DNA of 42,703 nucleotides from Candidatus Zixiibacteriota bacterium (GTDB lineage Bacteria > Zixibacteria > MSB-5A5 > GN15 > FEB-12), in contig JAHOYZ010000035.1 of the NCBI GenBank assembly GCA_019038695.1, forward strand, positions 1-42,703. Reading direction: 5' to 3'. The notes under the pieces are model-generated. The model did not search any database, was not told the origin of the DNA, and was given only the letters and a program-made list of their open reading frames with translations. Shown piece after piece: positions 35,678-42,703 of the stretch (its first letter is position 1; each line of letters begins with the position of its first letter). The position numbers and the translations under genes were made by a program.

Positions 35678-37584
35678 CAGCTAACTCCTTCTAATGATGA
35701 GACGGCTTCCCGGACGGCCGAAATGAGATCCTCATTCTTCTCGCCATCAAGCTCGCGGATATCAGAAAGTGCCTCGCGGCAACCCAGTTGTGCCAACGCC
35801 TTTGTGGTTGCAATCTTGATGATATCCTGATCGTCACGCAGGTACGGGCGCAGATATTCACCAAACTGGCTTTGACCTGTTCCTGCAATAGTGATTATCG
35901 TGTGATACCTAACCCAGACATCGCCATCATCCAGCAGGAATCGAATATTGTCGACAGCAGACTCTCCTTTGAGGGCTATCAAGGCTGATACCGCAGCCTT
36001 GCGCACACCGCTATTCTCGTCGTTAAGAGCCTGTAGTAGCAGGTCGGTATCAACGTCGTGACCTATCTTTGTAAGAGCACAGATGGCCGAACGTCGAACA
36101 CTGGCCTCGGGATGACTGGCGGCCTTCAGCAGCGGTTCCACTACCTCGGCTTCACCGATCATTCCCAGTGAAATAACAGCCAGGCGCTGCCGTTCAATGT
36201 CCTCGTGGTAGAGATCGGCAGTAAGCTTGGCTACAACCTTGGTTCCACCTACTATAATAAGAGCACCTACAGCGGCCTCACGAACATCCGGATAGGGATC
36301 GTCGAGTCCGGTCAGAAGAAAGTCGACATCTTGTTCACTACAGAGCCAACCTGCAGACCTGAAGGCGGCCGAACGAACATGTCCCACTTCATCACGTGCC
36401 ATTTTTTTCAACGTCGGCAGAACTTTGTCGCTGCCGGAGCCACCCATGACACCTGCAATCCTGGCCCGGACTTCGGGGGCCTCATCGTCGGCATACTTGA
36501 TCAAACTGGCCGCGATATTCTCGTCAGCGTATTGCTTAAGAATGTCAAGGATGATCACTTTGGCTTGCGGTGTTGCTTTCGGAAATTTCTGGAGAAGAAC
36601 GCTGGAAGCTGAAGCTCCAGCCTGCCCGAGAGCTTCAATGAAGCGACACGAGTTTTCCTCGTCCACTGAGTCAAGGACGTCCACTATGGACTCAACGACG
36701 TTCTTGCCATACCAGCAAGAAAGACGAGCAAGAATGAAGTCGGTAATCCGCTTGTCCTTGCGCTTGACACCATCAAATAGGTGCTCGACAAAACGATCGA
36801 GAGGCAGGTCGTAGTCCAGTCGTCCGTTGTTGGCAGCACTAATATTGATGATCGCCATCAGTGCTACCTCAGCAATAGTCGTGTCGTTATCGTCAAGAAT
36901 GGGTACAAGCTTTTCGATTGACCCCAACATACCGGTGAAACCAATGGCTTCAATCGAAGCATATTTGATCATCGGATCATCGGTCTCAAGATAGCCAAAG
37001 AGTGTGTCCAGAGTACCAGGGTCACCGATCTTCCCCATGGCCTCAACGGCCTGGAGCCTGGCATCCTCAACCCGCTCGTAGACTTTTATCAACTCCGGGA
37101 TACACTTCGGTGATCCAACTTCTCCCAAGGCCTCAGTGGCTGAAACAACAACATTAGAATTATCATCCCAGAGAGACTTACAAAGAGCGTCAACCGCAGT
37201 TTCATCCTTGATCAGGCCGAGGATATCAACTATGAACTTTCTAATGTCATAGTCATCGTCGGCCAGGTTGTCGATAAGGGGCTGCACTGCCGGTTGGCCT
37301 ATCTTGATCAGTATCTCAGAGGCCAGATTGCGGGTACCAATGTCTTCATGGCCCAGGAAGCGTATCAAGAGATGGGCTCCTGTTTGGCTCTTCGTCTGGA
37401 CCAACATGTCGGCTGCCAACTCGCGTATCCCCATATCAGGATCATCAAGGGCGGTCACCAGGCCAGCAATGGCCTCGTCCTGATCGTGCTCACCCAGTTT
37501 CTTGACGGCATCCTCGCGTTCAAAGAAATCCGGCGACTGCAACTGAGCCAACAACTCCACTATTTTATCGAATCCATTTGTCAT
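35677..37584 (-). CDS. HEAT-repeat scaffold protein in the chemotaxis operon
   Basis: 635 residues built almost entirely of roughly 31-residue HEAT/PBS-lyase-type repeats, about twenty copies (for example AVDALCKSLWDDNSNVVVSA and VGALIIVGGTKVVAKLT). No catalytic domain, signal peptide or membrane helix is visible, so it is probably a cytoplasmic protein-protein scaffold. It is preceded by a STAS protein and followed, with overlapping codons, by a lone receiver. HEAT-repeat proteins occur in other chemosensory clusters (Cpc7 in the Myxococcus Che7 system), but the function here is unknown. Confidence 0.85.
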   Translation of the reverse strand: MTNGFDKIVELLAQLQSPDFFEREDAVKKLGEHDQDEAIAGLVTALDDPDMGIRELAADMLVQTKSQTGAHLLIRFLGHEDIGTRNLASEILIKIGQPAVQPLIDNLADDDYDIRKFIVDILGLIKDETAVDALCKSLWDDNSNVVVSATEALGEVGSPKCIPELIKVYERVEDARLQAVEAMGKIGDPGTLDTLFGYLETDDPMIKYASIEAIGFTGMLGSIEKLVPILDDNDTTIAEVALMAIINISAANNGRLDYDLPLDRFVEHLFDGVKRKDKRITDFILARLSCWYGKNVVESIVDVLDSVDEENSCRFIEALGQAGASASSVLLQKFPKATPQAKVIILDILKQYADENIAASLIKYADDEAPEVRARIAGVMGGSGSDKVLPTLKKMARDEVGHVRSAAFRSAGWLCSEQDVDFLLTGLDDPYPDVREAAVGALIIVGGTKVVAKLTADLYHEDIERQRLAVISLGMIGEAEVVEPLLKAASHPEASVRRSAICALTKIGHDVDTDLLLQALNDENSGVRKAAVSALIALKGESAVDNIRFLLDDGDVWVRYHTIITIAGTGQSQFGEYLRPYLRDDQDIIKIATTKALAQLGCREALSDIRELDGEKNEDLISAVREAVSSLEGVS

Positions 37585-37613
37585 GAATCATGCTCCCCTA
37601 ATAGTGAATGTCC

Positions 37614-37964
37614 TCAGCTGGCCGAAACTGTACTGTAGGAATTCAGGGCTTCTTCTTCAGTAGCAAATATTTCGAAAATGTGAGATAACTGAGTGATGTC
37701 GAAAATCTCCTGGACATAGCTGGCCAGATTAGACAGGGTCAGACGCCCCTTAATAAGCCGACTTTCTTTCATTATTGAAACCAGCGAACCCAATCCGGAA
37801 CTGTTAATGAACTCCACCCCTTTGAGATTGAGGTGAATCGAGGTCTTGTTCTGTCCGAAGCAACTCTTGATCTCTTCCTTCAGAGCAGTTCCGCTGGCAA
37901 GGTCAAGGCGCCCCTCAAGACTCAGGATGATGATCCCACCCTCTTCTTTCATAGTAGTATCCAT
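37614..37964 (-). CDS. STAS-domain anti-sigma factor antagonist (RsbV/SpoIIAA-like)
   Basis: 116 residues from ATG 37964, which has GGAGG 5 nt upstream; a GTG four codons earlier is less likely. A single STAS domain is present: IIILSLEGRLDLASGTALKE, then VEFINSSGLGSLVSIMKES, where a Ser in the NSSGLG loop is the expected phosphorylation site. It follows the RsbW-like kinase gene by 18 bp and so is its presumed substrate. The target of the partner switch is not evident. Confidence 0.92.
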   Translation of the reverse strand: MDTTMKEEGGIIILSLEGRLDLASGTALKEEIKSCFGQNKTSIHLNLKGVEFINSSGLGSLVSIMKESRLIKGRLTLSNLASYVQEIFDITQLSHIFEIFATEEEALNSYSTVSAS

Positions 37965-37982
37965 GACATCCTCCACATATAC

Positions 37983-38414
37983 TTAGTTTTGTAAAATCTT
38001 ACTGTAATCTTCTTGTCGGTCGAATGTAGCCGATACCTTAAGTCCCCCTGTCTTCGTGCAGTGAAATTTAATATTGTTAGCAAAGTGCTCCATAAGGCCA
38101 ATACCCCGACCACTTTCCGCCATCGGGTCTGGTGCCACGCGACTGCGCGAGAAGCCAGTGCCTCCCTCTCCCTGATCGGTTACACTAATTTTGATTTGGG
38201 TTGTGTTTATCTCAATTTCGATTGTGATTATCTTGTTGGGATCCAGTCTGTTGCCATGAATCAGAGCGTTAATAAACGCTTCAGAGGTTGTCTGCATGAC
38301 AGCGTTGCCAACATCTCTGCTGATCTGGTGTTTGGCCAGAGTTGCCTCCAGTTGGTTAAGCATTTGCTCCTCTGACTCGGCGATTGAACTGTATGTATAG
38401 CAGTATCGCGCCAT
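37983..38414 (-). CDS. RsbW-like anti-sigma/serine kinase (GHKL ATPase)
   Basis: 143 residues, GHKL fold: N-box QTTSEAFINALIHGNRLDP, G1 box VTDQGEGGTGF and G2 box ESGRGIGLMEHFANNI. Proteins of this type phosphorylate a STAS partner and sequester a sigma factor or another client. The gene lies between the SpoIIE-type phosphatase and the STAS protein, a complete partner-switch cassette. No sigma factor gene is adjacent, so the client may be something else, possibly within the chemotaxis or motor apparatus. Confidence 0.92.
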   Translation of the reverse strand: MARYCYTYSSIAESEEQMLNQLEATLAKHQISRDVGNAVMQTTSEAFINALIHGNRLDPNKIITIEIEINTTQIKISVTDQGEGGTGFSRSRVAPDPMAESGRGIGLMEHFANNIKFHCTKTGGLKVSATFDRQEDYSKILQN

Positions 38415-38415
38415 T

Positions 38416-39720
38416 CTATTCCACCTTCACCTGGAGAATTGTGAAATCATCGTGCGAGTCTTCCGATGATCCCACATTGAAACGATCTACCCACTCTTTC
38501 ACCTTCATGCAAAATTCGGCTGGTTCAAGGCCTACTTCAGCTGAAAATACCTGCTCTGCTCGCTCCCGACCAAACATACGTCCCTCGGCATCTTCCGCTT
38601 CAGTCAGACCATCGGTGAAAAGAAAAAGCCTGTCACCTGACGCAATAGACCGACTACCTTCCTTAAATGTTACCCCACCAAACTGGCCTACAATCGGCCC
38701 TCCCTCGGAAAGTTCGACGATCTTCTGCTCATCATTACTCCAAAACAGACCGGGAAGGTGTCCACCATTGCAATATGTGATCTTCATATCTTCCAAATCA
38801 AACTTGGCGAAAAACATCGTGATGAACATCTCTCGTTCCTTGATAATCTCTTCCACCAGCAAATCATTGAGCCGCATGGCCAGGCCGCTGATTGAAATCG
38901 ACGGGCGTTCGGTCACGATTGATTTCATGATTCCCGCCGCGGCCGCCATCACCAGCGCCGCAGGTACTCCCTTATTCGAAACATCGCCAAGTATTACCAG
39001 GAATCTCTTTTCATCGATTTGATGAGTCTGGTAAAAATCGCCGCCAACTTCCCGCGCCGGAAAATATACAGCGCCTATCTCACAACCTGGGATTTCGGCA
39101 ATATCGTGTGGTAGGATTGTCCCCTGAATCTCGCGAGCAATTGTCATTTCTTGCTCGATCTTCTGTCTACCCAGCTGTTCCTCCAGCAGGAGTGAATTGT
39201 CGATAGCAACCGCCACGAAGTTTAGAAGCATTTCGAGGCTTTCCCGATTCTCGTCGTCAAATCCCCCGCCATTAGCCTTGTTGATCATTAACATCACGCC
39301 ATGACAATGATCTGCAGTTTGAATGGGAAGGCAGATGATGGAATCAATGGCAATACCTCCTTCATCCCTGACCCCCAGATCGTTTAGTATGACTGTCTCG
39401 CGATTCTGATAACAGTAGGTTGGAAGATCAGTGTTGTTACGATAAACGAGCGATCGCACGAAACTCTCCTGGACACCCCAGGAAATCTTCAGGACAAGTT
39501 TGTCCTCCTCCTCCAGCATGATCAATCCGACTTCGCCATCAGCTAATCTGATAGCCATATCCATGACAACCGACAGAACGGAATTTATCTCGTGGATCGA
39601 CGTGATCACCGCTCCCATTGTCGCCAGGTCTCTTAGCTCGGCCTTCTTAGATGCAAGCTTTGCTTCGAGTTCATCGGGCGTCAAATCGAGCTCGCGCTTA
39701 ACTATTGACGAATAAGACAT
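38416..39720 (-). CDS. GAF-SpoIIE phosphatase (RsbU-like), first gene of the chemotaxis operon
   Basis: 434 residues. A short N-terminal coil (~10-40) precedes a GAF domain at ~45-180 (VMDMAIRLADGEVGLIML and SIICLPIQTADHCHGVMLM). A helical linker (EQEMTIAREIQGTILP) leads to a PP2C/SpoIIE phosphatase domain at ~215-434 with the metal-binding motifs VGGDFY, LGDVSNKGVPAAL, and TYCNGGHLPGLF plus the late DDFTILQV. It would dephosphorylate the STAS partner in response to a GAF-sensed cue. It is promoter-proximal and only 1 bp before the kinase gene. Confidence 0.93.
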   Translation of the reverse strand: MSYSSIVKRELDLTPDELEAKLASKKAELRDLATMGAVITSIHEINSVLSVVMDMAIRLADGEVGLIMLEEEDKLVLKISWGVQESFVRSLVYRNNTDLPTYCYQNRETVILNDLGVRDEGGIAIDSIICLPIQTADHCHGVMLMINKANGGGFDDENRESLEMLLNFVAVAIDNSLLLEEQLGRQKIEQEMTIAREIQGTILPHDIAEIPGCEIGAVYFPAREVGGDFYQTHQIDEKRFLVILGDVSNKGVPAALVMAAAAGIMKSIVTERPSISISGLAMRLNDLLVEEIIKEREMFITMFFAKFDLEDMKITYCNGGHLPGLFWSNDEQKIVELSEGGPIVGQFGGVTFKEGSRSIASGDRLFLFTDGLTEAEDAEGRMFGRERAEQVFSAEVGLEPAEFCMKVKEWVDRFNVGSSEDSHDDFTILQVKVE

Positions 39721-39729
39721 ACGTCCCTG

Positions 39730-39756
39730 TTATCGTCAGCGAGCACTAATAATTAA
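39730..39756 (-). promoter_or_regulatory. Sigma-28-like sequence upstream of the chemotaxis operon
   Basis: TTAA-N15-GACGATAA on the minus strand matches the sigma-28 layout with one -10 mismatch and has the same TTAA -35 as the flagellin promoter. Against it, transcription would start near 39723, leaving almost no leader before the ATG at 39720. It is listed as a candidate only. The remaining 100 bp to der has no clear sigma-70 promoter. Confidence 0.35.
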
Positions 39757-39827
39757 CACGCTATCACACACCACTGTGTCGGCGCAACCGCATCTGTGGC
39801 TTGAAAATATACTCTAAACTGTTGGAA

Positions 39828-41141
39828 TTATTTGCGAAGGAACTTGAGTCGGAACGACACACCCTCAAAACCAAATTCGGCGCGTATCTGATTGGCAATA
39901 TACCTGATGTATGCTTTTTCGATCAGTTTGGGCTGGTTAGTGAAGATAATAAAAGTCGGCGGTGCCACTTCGGATTGCGTGATGTAGTTAAACTTGATGT
40001 ATTTCCCGCGACGAGCTGGCGGATGCTGACGACCGACAATCTTCTGCAGAAAAACATTGAGTTCCGATGTCGGAACGCGTTTCAGATTCTCGCGGTGAGT
40101 GTCGGAGGCAAGAGACAACACCCGGGGAACACGCTGGCCTGAAAGCGCTGAGATATATACCAACGGTAGATAGGCGTACTTCGCAAGTGTATCTTTGATG
40201 GCGACGGTGAATTCATCGGCCGTTCGGGAATCCTTCTCAATAAGGTCCCACTTGTTAACCGCCAGGATTGCTGGTCGGCGTGCGGAGACAACCTCCTCAA
40301 GCACTCTCTGATCCTGTGATGTGACTTTGTCCTGAGCGTCAATGAGAACGATGGCCACATCGCAGTTTTCAATCGCTCGACTGGTTCGTAACGTGGTGTA
40401 GAACTCTATGTTTTCCTGAACCTTGTAACTCCGTCTGAGACCAGCCGTGTCCACCAGAATATACTCTTGTCCATCATACTCGAACGGTGTATCAACAGCA
40501 TCGCGCGTAGTTCCCGCTATCGGTGTGACAATGAGTCTTTCCTGGCCGATGAGCTTGTTAATAAACGATGACTTGCCAACATTCGGCCGTCCCACAACTG
40601 CCACACGGATAGCTTCCCCTTGTTCCGTCCCGATCCTATCCTCGGTCGATAATTTGCTCACGACAATGTCCAGAAGATCACCGATACCGCGTCCCACAGT
40701 GGCCGAAACAGGCACAGGCTCCCCCATCCCAAGGGCCATGAAATCGTAGATCTCCGCCTCGTCCCAATCGCTATCGACCTTGTTAGCCACCAAAATGCAG
40801 TTTCTGTCCGATCTGGTCAGGCTGTTGGCGAGAGTCCGATCAGCCGCATCGACCCCGGTCTTAACATCCACCATGAACATAATCAGATCGGCCTCATTCA
40901 AAGCAAACTCAGCCTGATCGAATATCGAGCGATCCATCTCCGCCTCGGCATTGGGAACCATTCCACCAGTGTCAACCAGTCGAAAGTTGATTCCGTTCCA
41001 GTCACAGACGGCATAGTTACGATCCCGCGTGACCCCCGGCTGTTCATGGACGACCGCAAGTCTCTTCTGCAGAAGTCTGTTAAATAACGACGACTTGCCT
41101 ACATTGGGTCGGCCTACAATCGCGACGATCGGCATACTCAT
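39828..41141 (-). CDS. der: Ribosome-assembly GTPase Der (EngA)
   Basis: 437 residues from ATG 41141, which has AAGGAGG 7 nt upstream; upstream in-frame codons lie inside the preceding gene. It has two tandem GTPase domains (VAIVGRPNVGKSSLFN, then VAVVGRPNVGKSSFIN), each with DTGG/DTAG G3 and NKVD/NKWD G4 motifs, and a C-terminal KH-like domain (FIIFTNQPKLIEKAYIRYI). It acts in 50S subunit maturation. The ATGA overlap with the DUF512 gene matches the frequent pairing of these two genes. Confidence 0.97.
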   Translation of the reverse strand: MSMPIVAIVGRPNVGKSSLFNRLLQKRLAVVHEQPGVTRDRNYAVCDWNGINFRLVDTGGMVPNAEAEMDRSIFDQAEFALNEADLIMFMVDVKTGVDAADRTLANSLTRSDRNCILVANKVDSDWDEAEIYDFMALGMGEPVPVSATVGRGIGDLLDIVVSKLSTEDRIGTEQGEAIRVAVVGRPNVGKSSFINKLIGQERLIVTPIAGTTRDAVDTPFEYDGQEYILVDTAGLRRSYKVQENIEFYTTLRTSRAIENCDVAIVLIDAQDKVTSQDQRVLEEVVSARRPAILAVNKWDLIEKDSRTADEFTVAIKDTLAKYAYLPLVYISALSGQRVPRVLSLASDTHRENLKRVPTSELNVFLQKIVGRQHPPARRGKYIKFNYITQSEVAPPTFIIFTNQPKLIEKAYIRYIANQIRAEFGFEGVSFRLKFLRK

Positions 41142-42421
41142 GAAAAAGCCTCCTTGACGGTGGCGGCGATATCGTACTGTCCCACCAGCACCGGTCGGTC
41201 CAGACACTCGCGAAACTGCCTCAGGGTAAGATCGTCGAGGAAAAGGTCATCTTCATTAAGACAATTCGGCGGCAAGACAATTGTGTCACACTTCTTCTGA
41301 ACAGCTTTTGCTTCACGCAACAAATCCTGACCTGTCAATAGCCCGGATACGGTAACACCCTTGCCCCAGAATCGATTATCCACTGGAAGTATATCGAGAG
41401 CCAGACCTACTTCTTCCCTCACATACTTGTGTACATGTGACACAAGAGAGGAAATCGCTGATCGGCCCGTCATGAATGTGACGCTCTTTCTGGATTTCAC
41501 ATTCTTAAGTTGCGCTCGGCGACGATTAAACATCGTTATTGCCTCTCGAACCATTCCAACACCGTTCTCAAACTGAGGCATCTCCTCATATTCACATCGT
41601 CTGGGGAAAGACCGATCTGCCAGCACATAAAATTCATCTGCCGCCCAGATAAAGCGCGTTCCCAGTCGATCCAGAAAAGACCTTTGAAAATCGTCTACCT
41701 GCGCCAAAACCTTCTCGGCCAGTTGCGGCGTATAACGGTCCAACGGCGATAGTCGCTCACGATACTTCGTCAGGCCGACCGGGACCACCGCCAGGGACGA
41801 GACGCCCGGATGAAGATTCGCCAGATCGACAATTGTCTCCTCCAGATTATCACCATCATTGATGCCGGGGCAAAGGACAACTTGTGTATGCAGAGTGATG
41901 TTGTTTTCAGCGAGAAACTTCAGGCGCGAAAGAATCGGTTCCAGTTTACGGTTGCGCAGCATCCGACGCCGCAGGTCATCATCTGTTGTGTGTACCGATA
42001 CATATAGTGGGGACAGACGCTGGGCTGCTATCCGTTTAAGTTCCTTATCGCTCGTATTGGCCAAAGTAACGAAGTTACCGTGCGTGAAAGACAGCCGGTA
42101 ATCCTCGTCCTTGACATATAACGACCGCCGCATCCCTTTGGGCTGCTGATGTACAAAGCAGAAGATGCAATTACACTGGCAGGTGCGGACCTTCGGTTGT
42201 TCGAAGGTTAGTCCCAGTTGGGACGCTTCGAAATCCTCGAATTCGAACTCCAATTCCAGATTATCCTGGTCTGAAAATCGAATCGTTACTTCTTCCTCAG
42301 AGGTACGGAATTGAAAATCGATAGGATCGAACACAGCATGGTCATTGACAGCCACTACTTTGTCTCCCACCTCGATGTGTCCGAACAGTGGTGATAACCG
42401 ATCTATGGCAACAATTCTCAT
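41138..42421 (-). CDS. DUF512-family radical SAM protein with an N-terminal PDZ-like domain
   Basis: 427 residues from ATG 42421; a TTG three codons earlier is unlikely. A PDZ-like N-terminus (IEVGDKVVAVND) precedes a radical-SAM core with the CxxxCxxC cluster motif (TCQCNCIFCFVHQQPKGMRR). The family segments YRLSFTHGNFVTLAN and GINDGDNLEETI follow, then the C-terminal DUF512 domain (FIWAADEFYVLADRSFP, VSGLLTGQDLL, VLPPNCLNEDDLFLDD). The biochemical role of the family is not settled. It is commonly found beside der, as here, with an ATGA overlap. The tRNA-Gly gene ends 22 bp upstream on the same strand. Confidence 0.93.
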   Translation of the reverse strand: MRIVAIDRLSPLFGHIEVGDKVVAVNDHAVFDPIDFQFRTSEEEVTIRFSDQDNLELEFEFEDFEASQLGLTFEQPKVRTCQCNCIFCFVHQQPKGMRRSLYVKDEDYRLSFTHGNFVTLANTSDKELKRIAAQRLSPLYVSVHTTDDDLRRRMLRNRKLEPILSRLKFLAENNITLHTQVVLCPGINDGDNLEETIVDLANLHPGVSSLAVVPVGLTKYRERLSPLDRYTPQLAEKVLAQVDDFQRSFLDRLGTRFIWAADEFYVLADRSFPRRCEYEEMPQFENGVGMVREAITMFNRRRAQLKNVKSRKSVTFMTGRSAISSLVSHVHKYVREEVGLALDILPVDNRFWGKGVTVSGLLTGQDLLREAKAVQKKCDTIVLPPNCLNEDDLFLDDLTLRQFRECLDRPVLVGQYDIAATVKEAFS

Positions 42422-42443
42422 CTCGTACAACCCATAAAAATAC

Positions 42444-42515
42444 AGCGGGCGAGGAGGTTCGAACTCCCGACGTCAAGCTTGGGAAGCTTGCATTCTACCA
42501 CTGAATTACGCCCGC
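42444..42515 (-). tRNA. tRNA-Gly (anticodon CCC)
   Basis: A complete cloverleaf on the minus strand: acceptor GCGGGCG/CGCCCGC, D arm ATTC-AGTGGTA-GAAT, anticodon stem CAAGC/GCTTG with loop TTCCCAA (anticodon CCC, reading GGG), T arm GGGAG-TTCGAAC-CTCCT. The discriminator is U and CCA is not encoded. It lies just upstream of the DUF512 gene, with TTTTT in the spacer. Confidence 0.96.
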
Positions 42516-42669
42516 CGACTATTTTACATTCGAAAAGAAATCTACTGGCTCAATAGTCGTTTGTCAATAGGCATCCACGACACACCAAGCAAGGGTAATA
42601 TCTTTAGAAGTGTGTAAAAGACAAAAGGTGTATCCTAGAGTTTTCAACGACCCACAAAGGAGACACCTA

Positions 42670-42703
42670 ATGCCTTATCGAGAATTGAATTTCGACAGTC
42701 ACA
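42670..42703 (+). CDS. 5' end of an unidentified plus-strand gene, cut by the window edge
   Basis: ATG at 42670 is preceded by AAAGGAG with 7-nt spacing, and the frame MPYRELNFDSH is open to the last base. Eleven residues are too few to identify a product. The 153 bp between it and the tRNA gene contains no other gene and only weak promoter-like sequence (TATCCT at 42631). Confidence 0.55.
   Translation, partial: MPYRELNFDSH

Overview
The window is a flagellar and chemotaxis island, read almost entirely on the minus strand. It comes from a diderm bacterium, since P-ring and L-ring genes are present. The best lineage clue is the one plus-strand secreted protein at 15098-15841. It pairs a cohesin-like domain with duplicated dockerin-like repeats of the type 'DxNxxDLTYLVxYLFxGG', a style I associate with Candidatus Zixibacteria and relatives in the FCB group. 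This is an inference from protein style, not a phylogeny.

Layout in transcription order, from high to low coordinates. (1) 42.7-39.8 kb holds housekeeping genes: the start of an unidentified plus-strand gene, tRNA-Gly(CCC), a DUF512 radical-SAM protein and the GTPase Der. (2) 39.7-29.8 kb is a signalling operon. An RsbU/RsbW/STAS partner-switch module is followed by a HEAT-repeat protein, a lone receiver, CheR, two CheY-like proteins, CheZ, CheA and CheB. No cheW, cheD or MCP gene lies in the window. (3) 29.8-25.3 kb holds a PAS histidine kinase and an NtrC-family sigma-54 activator (FlgS/FlgR-like), then motA and motB. (4) 25.1-18.4 kb is the basal-body and export operon flgB-flgC-(107-aa unknown)-fliE-fliF-fliG-fliH-fliI-fliJ, followed by ligA and a small membrane protein. 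(5) 15.1-15.8 kb is the secreted dockerin-like protein on the plus strand, next to a small Cys-containing protein. (6) 14.4-0 kb is the rod, ring, hook-junction and filament operon flgF-flgG-flgA-flgH-flgI-flgJ-flgN-flgK-csrA-flgL-fliW, then a large TPR glycosyltransferase and the 5' part of a large flagellin gene that runs off the window.

The regulatory DNA fits a flagellar hierarchy. Both structural operons (flgB and flgF) start with sigma-54 -24/-12 promoters. Upstream of each is a pair of 13-bp GGAA-N5-TTCC-like elements separated by exactly 10 bp, and the distance to the promoter differs by 10 bp (one helical turn) between the two operons. These are strong candidates for the enhancer sites of the locally encoded FlgR-like activator. 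The flagellin gene has a sigma-28-type promoter. Its leader has a hairpin displaying AGGA in the loop 20 nt upstream of a GGA-containing Shine-Dalgarno, which is the expected architecture for CsrA repression. csrA and fliW lie in the same cluster, so the FliW-CsrA-flagellin homeostasis switch looks complete here.

fliM, fliN, fliO-R, flhA, flhB, flgD, flgE, fliK, fliD, fliS, fliA and rpoN are not in the window and must lie elsewhere. No CRISPR array, IS element or prophage was seen.
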